NCBI RefSeq assembly: GCF_012910715.1
Contig: NZ_JABBHF010000003.1
Location: 417,473 to 481,472 of the forward strand
Direction: 5' to 3'
DNA from: Flavivirga algicola
GTDB lineage: Bacteria > Bacteroidota > Bacteroidia > Flavobacteriales > Flavobacteriaceae
DNA: 64,000 bases
Part shown: piece by piece, positions 42,347-52,059 of the stretch
Layout: the number at the start of each line of letters is the position of its first letter
Position numbering within the stretch: position 1 is the first letter of the stretch
The notes under the pieces: model-generated
What the model saw: the letters and a program-made list of their open reading frames with translations, nothing else
What the model was told of the DNA's origin: nothing
Database searches by the model: none
Program-made: the position numbers and the translations under genes

Positions 42347-45151
42347 ATGCTGAAAAAAATACTCATTTTCGTTTTGATAACTTCTTCCTTAACGAAAATC
42401 CAAGCACAGTGTAATCCTCCTCAAACTATTGTTATTTGCGATATGACTGTAGTAGATGGCGATGGTGACGGCACTCCAGACGGTATCATTAATTTGTATG
42501 ACGAATACAATGCGTTGCCTGGAGTAGCACCTATTTCTCCTGCAACTGGTGCTTGGTTTGATCCAAATTTTAGTTTCGCACTCGATGAAACAACAGGAGA
42601 CCTTCACCTATGGGATTTAAGTAATGCTTCTAGAACAGCAACCGATTATCAATTTACTATAACCAATGCCAGTTGCAGCACAGGGCCAGAAGTAACTCTG
42701 AATTTAATTTTAGGACCGTTTTCTGGCAATGCCTTACCAGTAATTAATGCAGATGATGTAAACATAGAAATTTGTGATCTAGGCTCTACACCAACAGATG
42801 GATGTACGCTGGTTTCAGATATAGACCTTTTTCAAGCTTTAGAATCTATTCCAAGTCCACATCTTAATGGTCAATGGATTTATAATGGGAGTAGTCCTAA
42901 TTTTATAAGTTTGGTGGGGTCCATGTTAACAGTTACGATTCCGTACCAACAAGGACCTCCGTTAGTGGATGAAGAAACGTTTGAATTTACTTATAGAGTT
43001 AGTGGTTTTGGACCATGCAATACTACGGTGGAAACAGATGTGAATGTTTCAGTTGTTAGACAAGTATTTTCTGGATTTGCCCAGAATCAGAGAATTTGTG
43101 AAGCAGACATTTTAAATGGAATTTATGATACTGATATTGATTTAACAGACGATCAATTTTTATTATTGGAAGACGTAGAAGGTGTTTGGGAAACCGATTT
43201 GTTTGGTCAAATATCCTCGCCAATCGATTCAGAAATAAACATAAGAAACATTTACGATCAAATAGTAGCAACCAGCCCAAGGTTTGGGTGTCGGGAAGTT
43301 AGTTTTACTTATTCAGTAGACCAACGCTCAGGAGTTTGTAGTGATGCAGCATCTACGATTAGTTTTAAATTATATGAATACATAAGACCTTTCAGCCAAC
43401 AAACAAATACGCCCTTTGAGTTTTGTGAAGATGATGCTTCAGCGCCAGCTTCAGTAAATTTATATAACCAATTAGAGTTTACAACAGAAAATGGTATTTT
43501 GTATGATTATAATAATAGCTCTTGTACAAGTTGGAATTTTATTTCGGGTCCATCAGATTTAGGGCTGGTATCTAATACCTCTGGAACCCCTTGTAGCCCC
43601 TCTGCAGGTTATACTTCTTCGGGACAGGTTAATTTATTAAATGCAGATCCTGGAGTTTATGTTTTTGAATATGTTGTTTATCCAGAATATAACTGTAGTT
43701 CAGATTCATTTCAGGCCTTAAATTACAGAGCAAATATATGTGCGCCTTTCGATCCACAAACTGGATTTTGTAATGCCGAACGTGCTCAAGTAACGCTTAC
43801 CATTCATCCTAAAAACTATGCGGGAGAGGATACTTCGGGGCTGGAATTTTGTGAAACAGATCCAACCGTTGCCAATCCACTCGATTTATTTACTTTATTA
43901 ACTACAAATGGTGTTGATGTTATATATCGAGGGGCTTTAGGAACTTGGGTAGATACAGCAACAGGAAGTCCAGTCACAAATCCAGTGACTATACCAAGTG
44001 TAAACAATCAACAAGTATTTAACTATACGTATAGAACAACAACAGGCTCCCCAAATAATTGTTTAGACGAAGCAAATTTGTCTTTTACAGTATTCGAGGA
44101 ATATCAATCGGGTATTAATAGAACCATTGATGTTTGCAATACGAGTGCAACACTTAATTTATTCGATGCGCTAGGAGGGAGTCCAAATACCACTGGAACA
44201 TGGTCTGGGCCAAACGGATTTACAACAACCGATCATAATGCTATGTTCGACCCTGCTTCGTCTGAGGCTGGTGATTATACATATACCGTTCCAGATAATG
44301 TTAACCGAGTTTCTACTGTTATATGTTCTGGTAATTCGGCAACAGTAACTGTTGTACTTCACCAAAGTTCAAGTGCTGGTAATGGAGGAGGCTATTCGGT
44401 TTGCCGTTCGGATTTACAAATAGATTTAATAGATTATTTAGATGCCTCAGCAGATTCTGGGGGGATCTTTGTTGATTTAGATGCCTCAGATAGACTTACG
44501 GGCAGCTTATTGGATGTGTCCCAATTAGTAGAAGGAACCTATAGGTTTCAATATGAAATTCAAGGTCATGATTCTTGTAGTTTAAGTACAAGCATCATTT
44601 CAATAATTGTGGATGAAGTAGATATACCAATAGCAAGTGATCAAACATTTTGTGCGAATCAAGGAGCCACAGTTTTAGACTTGCAAGCAAGTAACGGCAT
44701 AGATTTTAATTGGTATGATACAGCAACTTCAACAAATCCACTCCCTATAGGAACTGTTTTGGTAGATGGTGAGGATTACTATGTTACTGCTTTAGATAGT
44801 AATAATTGTGAATCGGAAAGCGTGCAAATAACAGTGACTATTTTGCCATTAAATCATGTAGACTGTGAGAGTTGTTTTAAAGATGGTGTCTCTGCTAATG
44901 GGGATGGCGAAAATGATGTTTTTGATTTATGTGGATTACCAAATGTATTTCCAAATTTTGAATTAAACATTTATAATAGATTTGGATCTGTTGTTTTTAA
45001 AGGAAATAATAATACCCCCCTTTTTGAAGGTAAGTCTAATGTACCATTAACCATTGGGGATGAATTGCCGTCTGGGGTTTATTTTTATGTATTCGATCCA
45101 AAAGATGGAACAACCGATCCCATTCAAGGAAATTTTTATTTAAGCAGATAA
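42347..45151 (+). CDS. Secreted protein with T9SS type B gliding motility-associated C-terminal domain
   Basis: A 934-residue protein with a signal peptide (ILIFVLITSSLTKIQA). It is threonine-, serine- and asparagine-rich with several beta-sandwich-like repeats, each opening with a cysteine-bearing ExCDxx-type motif (EICDLGSTP, RICEADILNG, FCEDDASAP, FCETDPTVANP, VCNTSATL, VCRSDLQIDL, FCANQGAT). The C-terminus (FKDGVSANGDGENDVFDLCG to YFYVFDPKDG) is the type B gliding motility-associated domain, recognised by the PorP/SprF route rather than PorU sortase. It is expected on the cell surface as an adhesin-like protein. The two following genes encode the PorP/SprF and OmpA partners. Confidence 0.88.
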   Translation: MLKKILIFVLITSSLTKIQAQCNPPQTIVICDMTVVDGDGDGTPDGIINLYDEYNALPGVAPISPATGAWFDPNFSFALDETTGDLHLWDLSNASRTATDYQFTITNASCSTGPEVTLNLILGPFSGNALPVINADDVNIEICDLGSTPTDGCTLVSDIDLFQALESIPSPHLNGQWIYNGSSPNFISLVGSMLTVTIPYQQGPPLVDEETFEFTYRVSGFGPCNTTVETDVNVSVVRQVFSGFAQNQRICEADILNGIYDTDIDLTDDQFLLLEDVEGVWETDLFGQISSPIDSEINIRNIYDQIVATSPRFGCREVSFTYSVDQRSGVCSDAASTISFKLYEYIRPFSQQTNTPFEFCEDDASAPASVNLYNQLEFTTENGILYDYNNSSCTSWNFISGPSDLGLVSNTSGTPCSPSAGYTSSGQVNLLNADPGVYVFEYVVYPEYNCSSDSFQALNYRANICAPFDPQTGFCNAERAQVTLTIHPKNYAGEDTSGLEFCETDPTVANPLDLFTLLTTNGVDVIYRGALGTWVDTATGSPVTNPVTIPSVNNQQVFNYTYRTTTGSPNNCLDEANLSFTVFEEYQSGINRTIDVCNTSATLNLFDALGGSPNTTGTWSGPNGFTTTDHNAMFDPASSEAGDYTYTVPDNVNRVSTVICSGNSATVTVVLHQSSSAGNGGGYSVCRSDLQIDLIDYLDASADSGGIFVDLDASDRLTGSLLDVSQLVEGTYRFQYEIQGHDSCSLSTSIISIIVDEVDIPIASDQTFCANQGATVLDLQASNGIDFNWYDTATSTNPLPIGTVLVDGEDYYVTALDSNNCESESVQITVTILPLNHVDCESCFKDGVSANGDGENDVFDLCGLPNVFPNFELNIYNRFGSVVFKGNNNTPLFEGKSNVPLTIGDELPSGVYFYVFDPKDGTTDPIQGNFYLSR

Positions 45152-45166
45152 TAAGTCATATATAGA

Positions 45167-46078
45167 ATGAAGATTAAAATATTTATAGTGTTCTTAATAT
45201 GTGGTTTATCTGCATATACCCAGCAAGAACCCCAGTATACACAATATATGTACAATATGAGTTTGGTAAATCCTGGTTATATGATTAACGAACCAAGTAT
45301 TGTACAAGTAGGAAGTTTATATCGTACACAATGGGTTGGCATGGAAGGGGCTCCAAAAACGGCTAATTTATTTGCAAATATTCCTTTAAGCGAAAAAATA
45401 GAGTTAGGTGTCAATTATTTAAATGATAATATTGGAGGCAAGATAAACCTTAGCGAAAATGTATTTAATATTAATGCGGCCTATAAAATTAATCTTAAGA
45501 AAGATTTAAACTTGTCCTTTGGAATAAAAATGGGATTCGATCATATTAACTTCAGCAGCTTGGGTAGTAATGTTAGTAGTGACCCTCTATTTCAAAATTC
45601 TAATAAAACGGTAATAAACGTTGGTGCAGGCGCTTTTTTATTTCACAATAATTATTATGTTGGGTTGTCGTCACCAAACCTTATTCCAAGCGATTTAGAT
45701 GTTAACAATGGCATTCTGTACGAAGATAAACCACATGTATTTTTAATTGGAGGTTATGTGTTTGATATAAATAGTGAGTTTAAATTAAAACCATCTACAG
45801 TAGTTAAATATGTTACAGGAGCCCCATTATCGTTTGATCTTTCTACAAATGTACTTTATCTGAATACATTCGAATTAGGAGTTTCATACCGATATCAAGA
45901 TGCCGTTTCAGGATTGGCAGGTATTAACATAACGCCAAATTTAAAAGTAGGGTATGCTTACGATTTTAACACCAGTCCATTGAATAATTATAATAATGGC
46001 AGTCATGAATTCATACTGCTCTATCGATTTGATGTATTAGGTTTAAGTAAAAGATACGCATCTCCAAGATTTTATTGA
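45167..46078 (+). CDS. PorP/SprF family type IX secretion outer membrane protein
   Basis: A 303-residue outer-membrane barrel with a signal peptide (FIVFLICGLSAYTQ) followed by the family's EPQYTQYMYNMSLVNPGY motif. Barrel strands end with LLYRFDVLGL. PorP/SprF proteins anchor or help secrete type B C-terminal-domain proteins, and this one lies 15 bases after such a gene and directly before an OmpA-family partner, so the three act together. Confidence 0.9.
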   Translation: MKIKIFIVFLICGLSAYTQQEPQYTQYMYNMSLVNPGYMINEPSIVQVGSLYRTQWVGMEGAPKTANLFANIPLSEKIELGVNYLNDNIGGKINLSENVFNINAAYKINLKKDLNLSFGIKMGFDHINFSSLGSNVSSDPLFQNSNKTVINVGAGAFLFHNNYYVGLSSPNLIPSDLDVNNGILYEDKPHVFLIGGYVFDINSEFKLKPSTVVKYVTGAPLSFDLSTNVLYLNTFELGVSYRYQDAVSGLAGINITPNLKVGYAYDFNTSPLNNYNNGSHEFILLYRFDVLGLSKRYASPRFY

Positions 46079-46079
46079 T

Positions 46080-48107
46080 ATGACTAAAAAAAATACTTTT
46101 ATTATAATAAGCTTGTTTTTTGTGCTTATGTCATTTGGACAAAAGAAAACAAGAGCCGATCGTTTTTTTGAAAAAGGAGATTATATCAATGCAGCTAAAT
46201 ATTACGAAGAAGAATTAGAGAAAAAACGACACAAAAAAGCCATAGAAAATATAGCCGTTTGTTATTACAATATATTTGAATACCGTCTAGCTTCTAGATA
46301 TTTAAAACAATTGGTAAAAGGAAAATATGCAGAGAAAGATAAAACATATAGCAATCAATATAACTTCAAATTATATCAAGTTTTATCAGCTTTAGGAGAT
46401 TATGAAACGGCTTTGGATTATTTTAAACTTTATAAAGAAAACCTGTCGGTTTCATTAGACACTTCGGAGTCTATTGAAGTTATAGAAGCGTTTAAACTTA
46501 AAAATTCAGATTATGAGGTTAAAAAATCTCAGTTTAATTCTGATGCATCCGACTTTGGAGCGGTAAAATTTAATGACAGTGTATATTTTACTTCCGATAG
46601 GGATAATAAAAAGCTCTTAAGAAAAAAGTATAAATGGACACATCAGTCCTTTCTTGATATCTATGCCGTAAAAGTGAATGAAAATAATGATACTATTGGA
46701 AGCGTGAAATCACTCCCAAAAGTAATAAACTCTAAATTGCACGAGGGTAATTTCTGTTTCACAAATGATGGTAATACCCTTTATGTTTCAAGAAGTAATT
46801 ATACAAATGGAAAGAAAGAGTTCAATGACCAATCTACTAATAATATTCATTTATATAAAACCATTCGAATCAATGGCAAATGGAGCAAATTAGAGAAGTT
46901 GGCATTTAATAAAAATGGATTTTCATACCAACACCCAGCTTTGAGTCCAGATGGAAAGAGGCTCTATTTTTCATCAAATATGGAAGGTGGCTATGGTAGT
47001 TTTGATTTGTATTATGTAGCTCTTGAAGTAGATGGAACTACTGGAGAGCCAGTAAATTTAGGAAAAACCATTAATACTGAAAACAGAGAGCATTTTCCAT
47101 TCATATCACAAGAAGGCCATCTGTTTTTTGCATCTAATGGCCATTTAGGTTTAGGAATGTTAGACAATTTTGTTTCAGAATATGTAAACGATGCATTTAC
47201 ACAGCCTATTAATCTGGGGACGCCTATTAATTCCAGGTATGACGATTTTAATCTGAATTATTACAATACAGAAGAAGGGTTCTTTTCCTCAAATAGAAAT
47301 AAAAAAAATGATGACATCTTCAAATTCAAACAAACAGGAGAAATTTTTATAAGAGAATATATTAATAGATTCGAAGTAAGGGATATCGAAACAAAAGAGT
47401 ATATACCCAATACGACAGTTGTATTAAAAGATAAAAAAGGAAATAAAAAATATACAAATACGTTAGACTCCTTAGCATTTTTCAATATTAATTTACTGGC
47501 CAATAAGTATGAGTTTACGGCTAAGAATGAATCCTATATACCTAGAACATTAAATGTAACGGTTGTTGAAAAACAAGATCAAAAACATGTGTTGTATTTA
47601 AAGAAACTACCACCGCCAGCTCCCGTTGACCCAGTTGAAACTGTTATTTCTGAAAAGAAAATCGATAAAAAGTTAAAAGAAGAGGACCCCAGGCGGTTTG
47701 AATTGTTAACTGATGTTGAAGGCCCTCCAGTTGTTGAAAAAGATGGTAAATTATTCTTTCAGTTAGCCCCTATTTATTTTAATTTTGACAAATGGGATAT
47801 TAGGGCCGATTCAAAAAAAATATTGGATGAATTGGCTGCTAAATTAGAACGATATCCTAATATTTATTTAAAAATAAGTTCACATACAGATAGTAGGGGA
47901 ACTGTGCGTTATAATCAGATCTTATCAGAAAGACGGGCTGAGTCAACAAGAAATTATTTAGCTTTAGAAGGGTTTGTTAATGCGCGTCGCATGCAATTTC
48001 AAGGCTTTGGCGAATTGGAACCCATTGTACCATGTCCGATGTTGGATTGTACCGATGAAGAGCATCAGTTAAATAGACGTAGTGAATTTGAAATTGTTAA
48101 GTATTAG
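46080..48107 (+). CDS. OmpA family protein with TPR and PD40 repeats
   Basis: A 675-residue envelope protein with a signal peptide (FIIISLFFVLMSFGQ). The order is an N-terminal TPR-like region (about 25-140), WD40-like PD40 beta-propeller blades (about 150-400, ALSPDGKRLYFSSNMEGGYG), a carboxypeptidase-regulatory-like beta domain (about 420-510) and a C-terminal OmpA peptidoglycan-binding domain (about 555-675, IYFNFDKWDIR and SSHTDSRGT). It would tether the outer-membrane PorP/SprF partner to peptidoglycan. It starts 1 base after the PorP/SprF stop. Confidence 0.92.
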   Translation: MTKKNTFIIISLFFVLMSFGQKKTRADRFFEKGDYINAAKYYEEELEKKRHKKAIENIAVCYYNIFEYRLASRYLKQLVKGKYAEKDKTYSNQYNFKLYQVLSALGDYETALDYFKLYKENLSVSLDTSESIEVIEAFKLKNSDYEVKKSQFNSDASDFGAVKFNDSVYFTSDRDNKKLLRKKYKWTHQSFLDIYAVKVNENNDTIGSVKSLPKVINSKLHEGNFCFTNDGNTLYVSRSNYTNGKKEFNDQSTNNIHLYKTIRINGKWSKLEKLAFNKNGFSYQHPALSPDGKRLYFSSNMEGGYGSFDLYYVALEVDGTTGEPVNLGKTINTENREHFPFISQEGHLFFASNGHLGLGMLDNFVSEYVNDAFTQPINLGTPINSRYDDFNLNYYNTEEGFFSSNRNKKNDDIFKFKQTGEIFIREYINRFEVRDIETKEYIPNTTVVLKDKKGNKKYTNTLDSLAFFNINLLANKYEFTAKNESYIPRTLNVTVVEKQDQKHVLYLKKLPPPAPVDPVETVISEKKIDKKLKEEDPRRFELLTDVEGPPVVEKDGKLFFQLAPIYFNFDKWDIRADSKKILDELAAKLERYPNIYLKISSHTDSRGTVRYNQILSERRAESTRNYLALEGFVNARRMQFQGFGELEPIVPCPMLDCTDEEHQLNRRSEFEIVKY

Positions 48108-48119
48108 AAAAATTTATTT

Positions 48120-48755
48120 ATGAGTAAATACAAATGTGTGATTTTTGATTGCGACGGCGTGCTGATTGATAGCGAAACCATAGCGATTTACACCATGATA
48201 GATATGGCTAACGATTTAGGTGCTAATATAGACAAAGAAGGTGCAATTAGTCGATTTAAAGGCAAGTCGTTTAGTTCCTGTATGGATACTTTTTCAGAGT
48301 TAATAGGCAAGCCGTTACCAGAAACATTTGAAGCGGATTATAGAGTAAAAAGTTTTGAGGCTTTTAAAAAAGATATCAAACCTATTGAAGGTATTAAAGA
48401 AGTAGTTCAAAACTTGAGCCTTCCTTTTTGTACAGCATCCAGCGGTCCGGAAAATAAAATCCGACTCAATTTAGGGCTCACAGGTCTATTGCCTTTTTTT
48501 GAAAACAATATATTTAGTTGTTATACCATTAAGAAGTGGAAGCCAGACCCAGGTGTATTTCTATGGGCTGCAGAAACTATGGGGTTTAAACCAAGCGAGT
48601 GTGTGGTTGTAGAAGATAGTCTATCTGGAGTTCGTGCAGCAAAAAATGGTGGCTTTGATGTCTTTGGTTTTACTGCGCACGATTATAATAATGAGTTGGA
48701 AGCTGAGGCGACTAAGACATTTGGTAGCATGCGTGAGCTTTTAAATATGATTTAA
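48120..48755 (+). CDS. HAD family phosphatase/phosphoglucomutase-like protein
   Basis: A 211-residue HAD hydrolase of the beta-phosphoglucomutase/GPP-type group. The catalytic motif is FDCDGVLIDSE (Asp10 and Asp12), motif II is TASSGPENK, and motifs III/IV are KKWKPDPGVF and VVEDSLSGVRAAKNGG. A small helical cap domain fills about residues 17-80. The substrate, a sugar phosphate, is not determined. It is 12 bases after the OmpA gene. A diverged fragment of its last 30 codons occurs at 51941-52043 on the far side of the island, so this copy may be a replacement. Confidence 0.9.
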   Translation: MSKYKCVIFDCDGVLIDSETIAIYTMIDMANDLGANIDKEGAISRFKGKSFSSCMDTFSELIGKPLPETFEADYRVKSFEAFKKDIKPIEGIKEVVQNLSLPFCTASSGPENKIRLNLGLTGLLPFFENNIFSCYTIKKWKPDPGVFLWAAETMGFKPSECVVVEDSLSGVRAAKNGGFDVFGFTAHDYNNELEAEATKTFGSMRELLNMI

Positions 48756-48771
48756 TCTTAAAAATAATTGC

Positions 48772-48808
48772 TTTTCTTTATAATAACGCAACGGTATTAT
48801 AAAGAAAA
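48772..48808. terminator. Stem-loop after the HAD gene
   Basis: TTTTCTTTATAATA (48772-48785) and TATTATAAAGAAAA (48795-48808) are perfect arms around a 9-base loop. The stem is AT-rich and the T-run after it is short, so termination is likely but weak. Confidence 0.5.
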
Positions 48809-48873
48809 GATTATTTTAGTTAAAATTGATAAACCAAAAATTTTTGATTTATATACGTTTTAACTATTAAATA

Positions 48874-49602
48874 ATGTCTGTTAAATTAAGCCTCATTATC
48901 CCAATTTATAATGCTGAATCATTTATTTATAATACGCTTATTCAATTAAAAGAATGGAAGCAAAATTTTGAATATGGAGTTGAAATTATTTGTGTGAACG
49001 ACGGTAGTACAGATGGTACAGGACTTATTTTAGAAAATTTTGTAAATAAAAATAATGATTTAAAATTAGTTTCTTATTCGATAAACAAAGGGAAAGGATA
49101 TGCTGTAAAAAAGGGAATGATAGAGGCCCAAGGTGAATTTCGAATTTTTACTGATGCAGATATCCCTTATGGGTTAGCTGAATTAGATAGGATAATTTAT
49201 TATCTTGATTTTAAGGAATTTGATGTGTGTATAGGTAATAGGAAATCGGTAGATTCCGAATATATCATGAAAATGAGCTTTCTTCGAAAATTATCAAGTA
49301 AGTTATTTACAATGTTAATCTCAAGATATGTTGTTACAGGCGTTAATGATACCCAGTGTGGATTGAAAGGTTTTAGAGCAGATATTGCAGACAAAATATT
49401 TTCAAAACTACAAGTGAAAGGTTTTGCTTTTGATGTTGAAGTACTGTATTTATGCTATAAATATGAATTTGACATAAAAAGAATACCTGTAAAATTTCAA
49501 GGGAATAATATATCGACAATTAATTTATTAAGTACGTCATTAAGTATGTTTTGGGATGTATTAAGCTTGCCAGTAAGATATCATCTCTTAAAAAAATACT
49601 GA
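48874..49602 (+). CDS. Family 2 glycosyltransferase (dolichyl/undecaprenyl-phosphate sugar synthase-like)
   Basis: A 242-residue GT-A glycosyltransferase. LIIPIYNAESFIYNTL opens the domain, followed by CVNDGSTDGTG (donor contact), FTDADIPYG (metal-binding DxD) and NDTQCGLKGFRADIADKIF, a motif of dolichyl-phosphate glucosyl/mannosyltransferases such as Alg5, GtrB and DPM. No C-terminal membrane helices follow, so it is the short type. It may make the lipid-linked sugar for the polytopic transferase encoded at 50312-51823. It starts the glycan island and is 4 bases before the methyltransferase gene. Confidence 0.88.
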   Translation: MSVKLSLIIPIYNAESFIYNTLIQLKEWKQNFEYGVEIICVNDGSTDGTGLILENFVNKNNDLKLVSYSINKGKGYAVKKGMIEAQGEFRIFTDADIPYGLAELDRIIYYLDFKEFDVCIGNRKSVDSEYIMKMSFLRKLSSKLFTMLISRYVVTGVNDTQCGLKGFRADIADKIFSKLQVKGFAFDVEVLYLCYKYEFDIKRIPVKFQGNNISTINLLSTSLSMFWDVLSLPVRYHLLKKY

Positions 49603-49606
49603 TTTC

Positions 49607-50302
49607 ATGAAATTATCTAGAAACTTTACTAATATATTTAATTGGATATTGGATAATTTAATTCCTCCATTTTTTAGAGATTCTCGAATCATTACGACAC
49701 CTTTTTTTCTGTTGCTTTTTGGAAAAAAATACCATCGTTTCATGGATTTTAAAGAAAACGTATTGAATCTTAATTCTGAAGAAATAATTGAGTATTATAA
49801 AGAGTTGTCGACCTACCATATAAATCGAAAAACCGATTTAAATAAAAAATCTATTGACTTCATATTGAATAATATTGAAGGAGAATCTGTTTTGGATATT
49901 TCTTGTGGAAGTGGTTTTCTAGCAAAAGAAATTGTGCAAAAGCATAATATAAATGTGGTAGGAGTTGATTTTATCATTTCTGAGGCCATTAAAACTTCTG
50001 AAAACCCAAAGTTTATAGAGTCATCGATTGAGAAAATACCTTTTCCAGATAACCACTTTGATACAGTAATAAGTACCCATACATTAGAGCATGTAGTTGA
50101 CATTCATTTGGCAATTAGAGAATTAAGGCGTGTTTGTAGAAAAAAAATTATAATTGTTTTGCCAAGGCAGAGAAATTATAAATTTACTTTTGATCTTCAT
50201 ATTCATTTTTTTCCGTATAAATATTCTGTCTTAAGTATGATGAATAATAAAGGAACATGCTTTAATCTTCAAAATGATTGGATATACTTTGAGAACAAAT
50301 AA
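49607..50302 (+). CDS. Class I SAM-dependent methyltransferase
   Basis: A 231-residue methyltransferase (methyltransf_11 type). The SAM loop is VLDISCGSGFLAKEI, with SSIEKIPFPDNHFDTVISTHTLEHV as the post-loop region, typical of enzymes modifying lipids or glycans. The N-terminal 60 residues include an aromatic, basic segment (RDSRIITTPFFLLLFGKKYH) that may lie at the membrane. It is 4 bases after the GT2 gene and its stop is 10 bases from the convergent stop of the GtrII-like gene. Substrate unknown. Confidence 0.85.
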   Translation: MKLSRNFTNIFNWILDNLIPPFFRDSRIITTPFFLLLFGKKYHRFMDFKENVLNLNSEEIIEYYKELSTYHINRKTDLNKKSIDFILNNIEGESVLDISCGSGFLAKEIVQKHNINVVGVDFIISEAIKTSENPKFIESSIEKIPFPDNHFDTVISTHTLEHVVDIHLAIRELRRVCRKKIIIVLPRQRNYKFTFDLHIHFFPYKYSVLSMMNNKGTCFNLQNDWIYFENK

Positions 50303-50311
50303 ATTTAATTA

Positions 50312-51823
50312 TTATTTAGAAAATTCATTTTTCAAAACATCTATTAGGTTAATAATGATTGAATTATCACCATTGTATTCCTCTCCAAGCTCGTATACTT
50401 CAATATTATTATTAGTTGGGAAATCATTTTTTTCTAAACCTAAAGAATCTATTCTTTCTTTTGATATTTGATTAAACAAAGGAATAGGGACCCAATCTCT
50501 TGTTGAGGAAATTTCAGCAAACTCATCAGCAGATTCTCTTTTATAAAATTTATTTTCCTTAAGAAAAAGATGCTTGGGCTTAATTAATATAATTTTTTTT
50601 GTATTACCTATAGGAACTTTATTAAAAGCCGTTTTTATGGCTTTATATTCTTTATTATGAATTTTTGCTTTGTAATAATTTAAGTTTATAGAACTTAAAA
50701 TTATTAATGTGAGGACTAGGCCTAATGACATTTTTTTTAAGACTTTACTTTTCAGGCTTAATTGGCGCAGGAAAAAGAATTGATAAAATAATGTTGCTAT
50801 GGCTGTGGGAGCTATTGTACGGCTGCAAACAAACTTTTGGGCTGATAATAGGTTTGGTAAGTAAGTTAAAGGTAAAACTAAAATTAGGCATGAAATAAAA
50901 AAAAAGGGCTGGGGTATTTTGTTTCTATTTTGAAAAAATGAGTAAATGAAACCTGAAAAACAAAATACACCAATAATTAAAAATAATATAGGTCCAATTA
51001 AAAAGCCACTACCACTAAGTGGTATTCGCATTTCTCTCAAATAAAAAATAATAACCTTTAAAGGTAATTCAATTAAATTTAGAGAGGTCCTTTTTGAAGG
51101 TTCTACATTATACCAATACAGTGATAGTTTAAAAATAATGAAATAAATGCTAAAAGATATGCTAATAAAAATTAGTAATGATATAACCTTTTTAATTGGA
51201 AAATTTTTGGTCATAACAGAAGAAAAAATAAATGGGATGAGAAATACCATTACTGCAGCTTGATAAATACAAAGAGAGATAATGACTAATAAAAGAGAAG
51301 CTAAATAGTAAAGATATCTGTTTTTCTTTTTTTCAAAAGACTTTATTAGTAACAAACCAGCTAAAAAATTAATATTCAATAAAAAAGGAATTTCTGAAGT
51401 AGCACTCCAACCATAATAAACTGAAAAAGAAGGAATAGTTAGAATTAAAAACGAGAATATTGCAGACTCATATGTTTTCATCTTTAATTTTAATAAAAAT
51501 GAAAATACTTGTATGGAAAAGAGAACACATCCCACTAAAGAAATAAGCCTTATCCATTTTAAATCAGCTATGGTAGTACATAAAGAACCGTAGATGAATT
51601 TACAGATTATTCCGAGTAATAGTCTCCCCCCTGCTACGAATTCATCTAAAAAGTTTGAATTTCTTGAAGCCGTCCATATATACTCATTAGCATCCAAAAA
51701 GGCATAATCATTAAAAATACCAATGTTTAAAAAAAGACACCCGATCAGAGAGATAATGCCATATGCTAATATTGGTTGAGCTTTAATAACTAGTTGTAGT
51801 TTATCAAAAAGGCTTGAAAACAT
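50312..51823 (-). CDS. Polytopic GtrII-like glucosyltransferase domain protein
   Basis: A 503-residue inner-membrane protein with about 10-12 hydrophobic helices and a C-terminal soluble tail (about 410-503). The helices carry YHAD-like loops including NDYAFLDANEYIW and CIYQAAVMVFLIPF, similar to the serotype-converting GtrII group, in which the polytopic protein moves sugar from a lipid carrier to O-antigen. The assignment is tentative because this family is poorly conserved; a flippase or polymerase is possible. It is convergent with the methyltransferase gene. Confidence 0.6.
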   Translation of the reverse strand: MFSSLFDKLQLVIKAQPILAYGIISLIGCLFLNIGIFNDYAFLDANEYIWTASRNSNFLDEFVAGGRLLLGIICKFIYGSLCTTIADLKWIRLISLVGCVLFSIQVFSFLLKLKMKTYESAIFSFLILTIPSFSVYYGWSATSEIPFLLNINFLAGLLLIKSFEKKKNRYLYYLASLLLVIISLCIYQAAVMVFLIPFIFSSVMTKNFPIKKVISLLIFISISFSIYFIIFKLSLYWYNVEPSKRTSLNLIELPLKVIIFYLREMRIPLSGSGFLIGPILFLIIGVFCFSGFIYSFFQNRNKIPQPFFFISCLILVLPLTYLPNLLSAQKFVCSRTIAPTAIATLFYQFFFLRQLSLKSKVLKKMSLGLVLTLIILSSINLNYYKAKIHNKEYKAIKTAFNKVPIGNTKKIILIKPKHLFLKENKFYKRESADEFAEISSTRDWVPIPLFNQISKERIDSLGLEKNDFPTNNNIEVYELGEEYNGDNSIIINLIDVLKNEFSK

Positions 51824-51940
51824 ATACTTTGGGTGTTAATATTATTTAGATTTTAATAAAGAGTTAATATTAACAAATATATCATATAAAAGTAGTATTT
51901 AATACAATGATTCTGTGATTATGAAACATATGGGGTTATG

Positions 51941-52043
51941 TCGTACGATATACAATAATGAGTTGGAAGCTGAAGCGATTAAAACATTCGATAGTATAAA
52001 TAACTTTAAAATGAATGCTTGTAAGGTTTTTGAAAAGAAATAG
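51941..52043 (+). pseudogene. 3' remnant of a HAD phosphatase gene
   Basis: The reading frame from 51954 gives NNELEAEAIKTFDSINNFKM, closely matching the C-terminus NNELEAEATKTFGSM of the intact HAD gene at 48120-48755. Across about 43 bases six differ, mostly at third codon positions. The frame continues to a stop at 52041. No start or upstream part of the gene is present, so it is a relic. It lies on the far side of the glycan island. Confidence 0.7.
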
Positions 52044-52059
52044 CCTTTTAAAACCTGAT

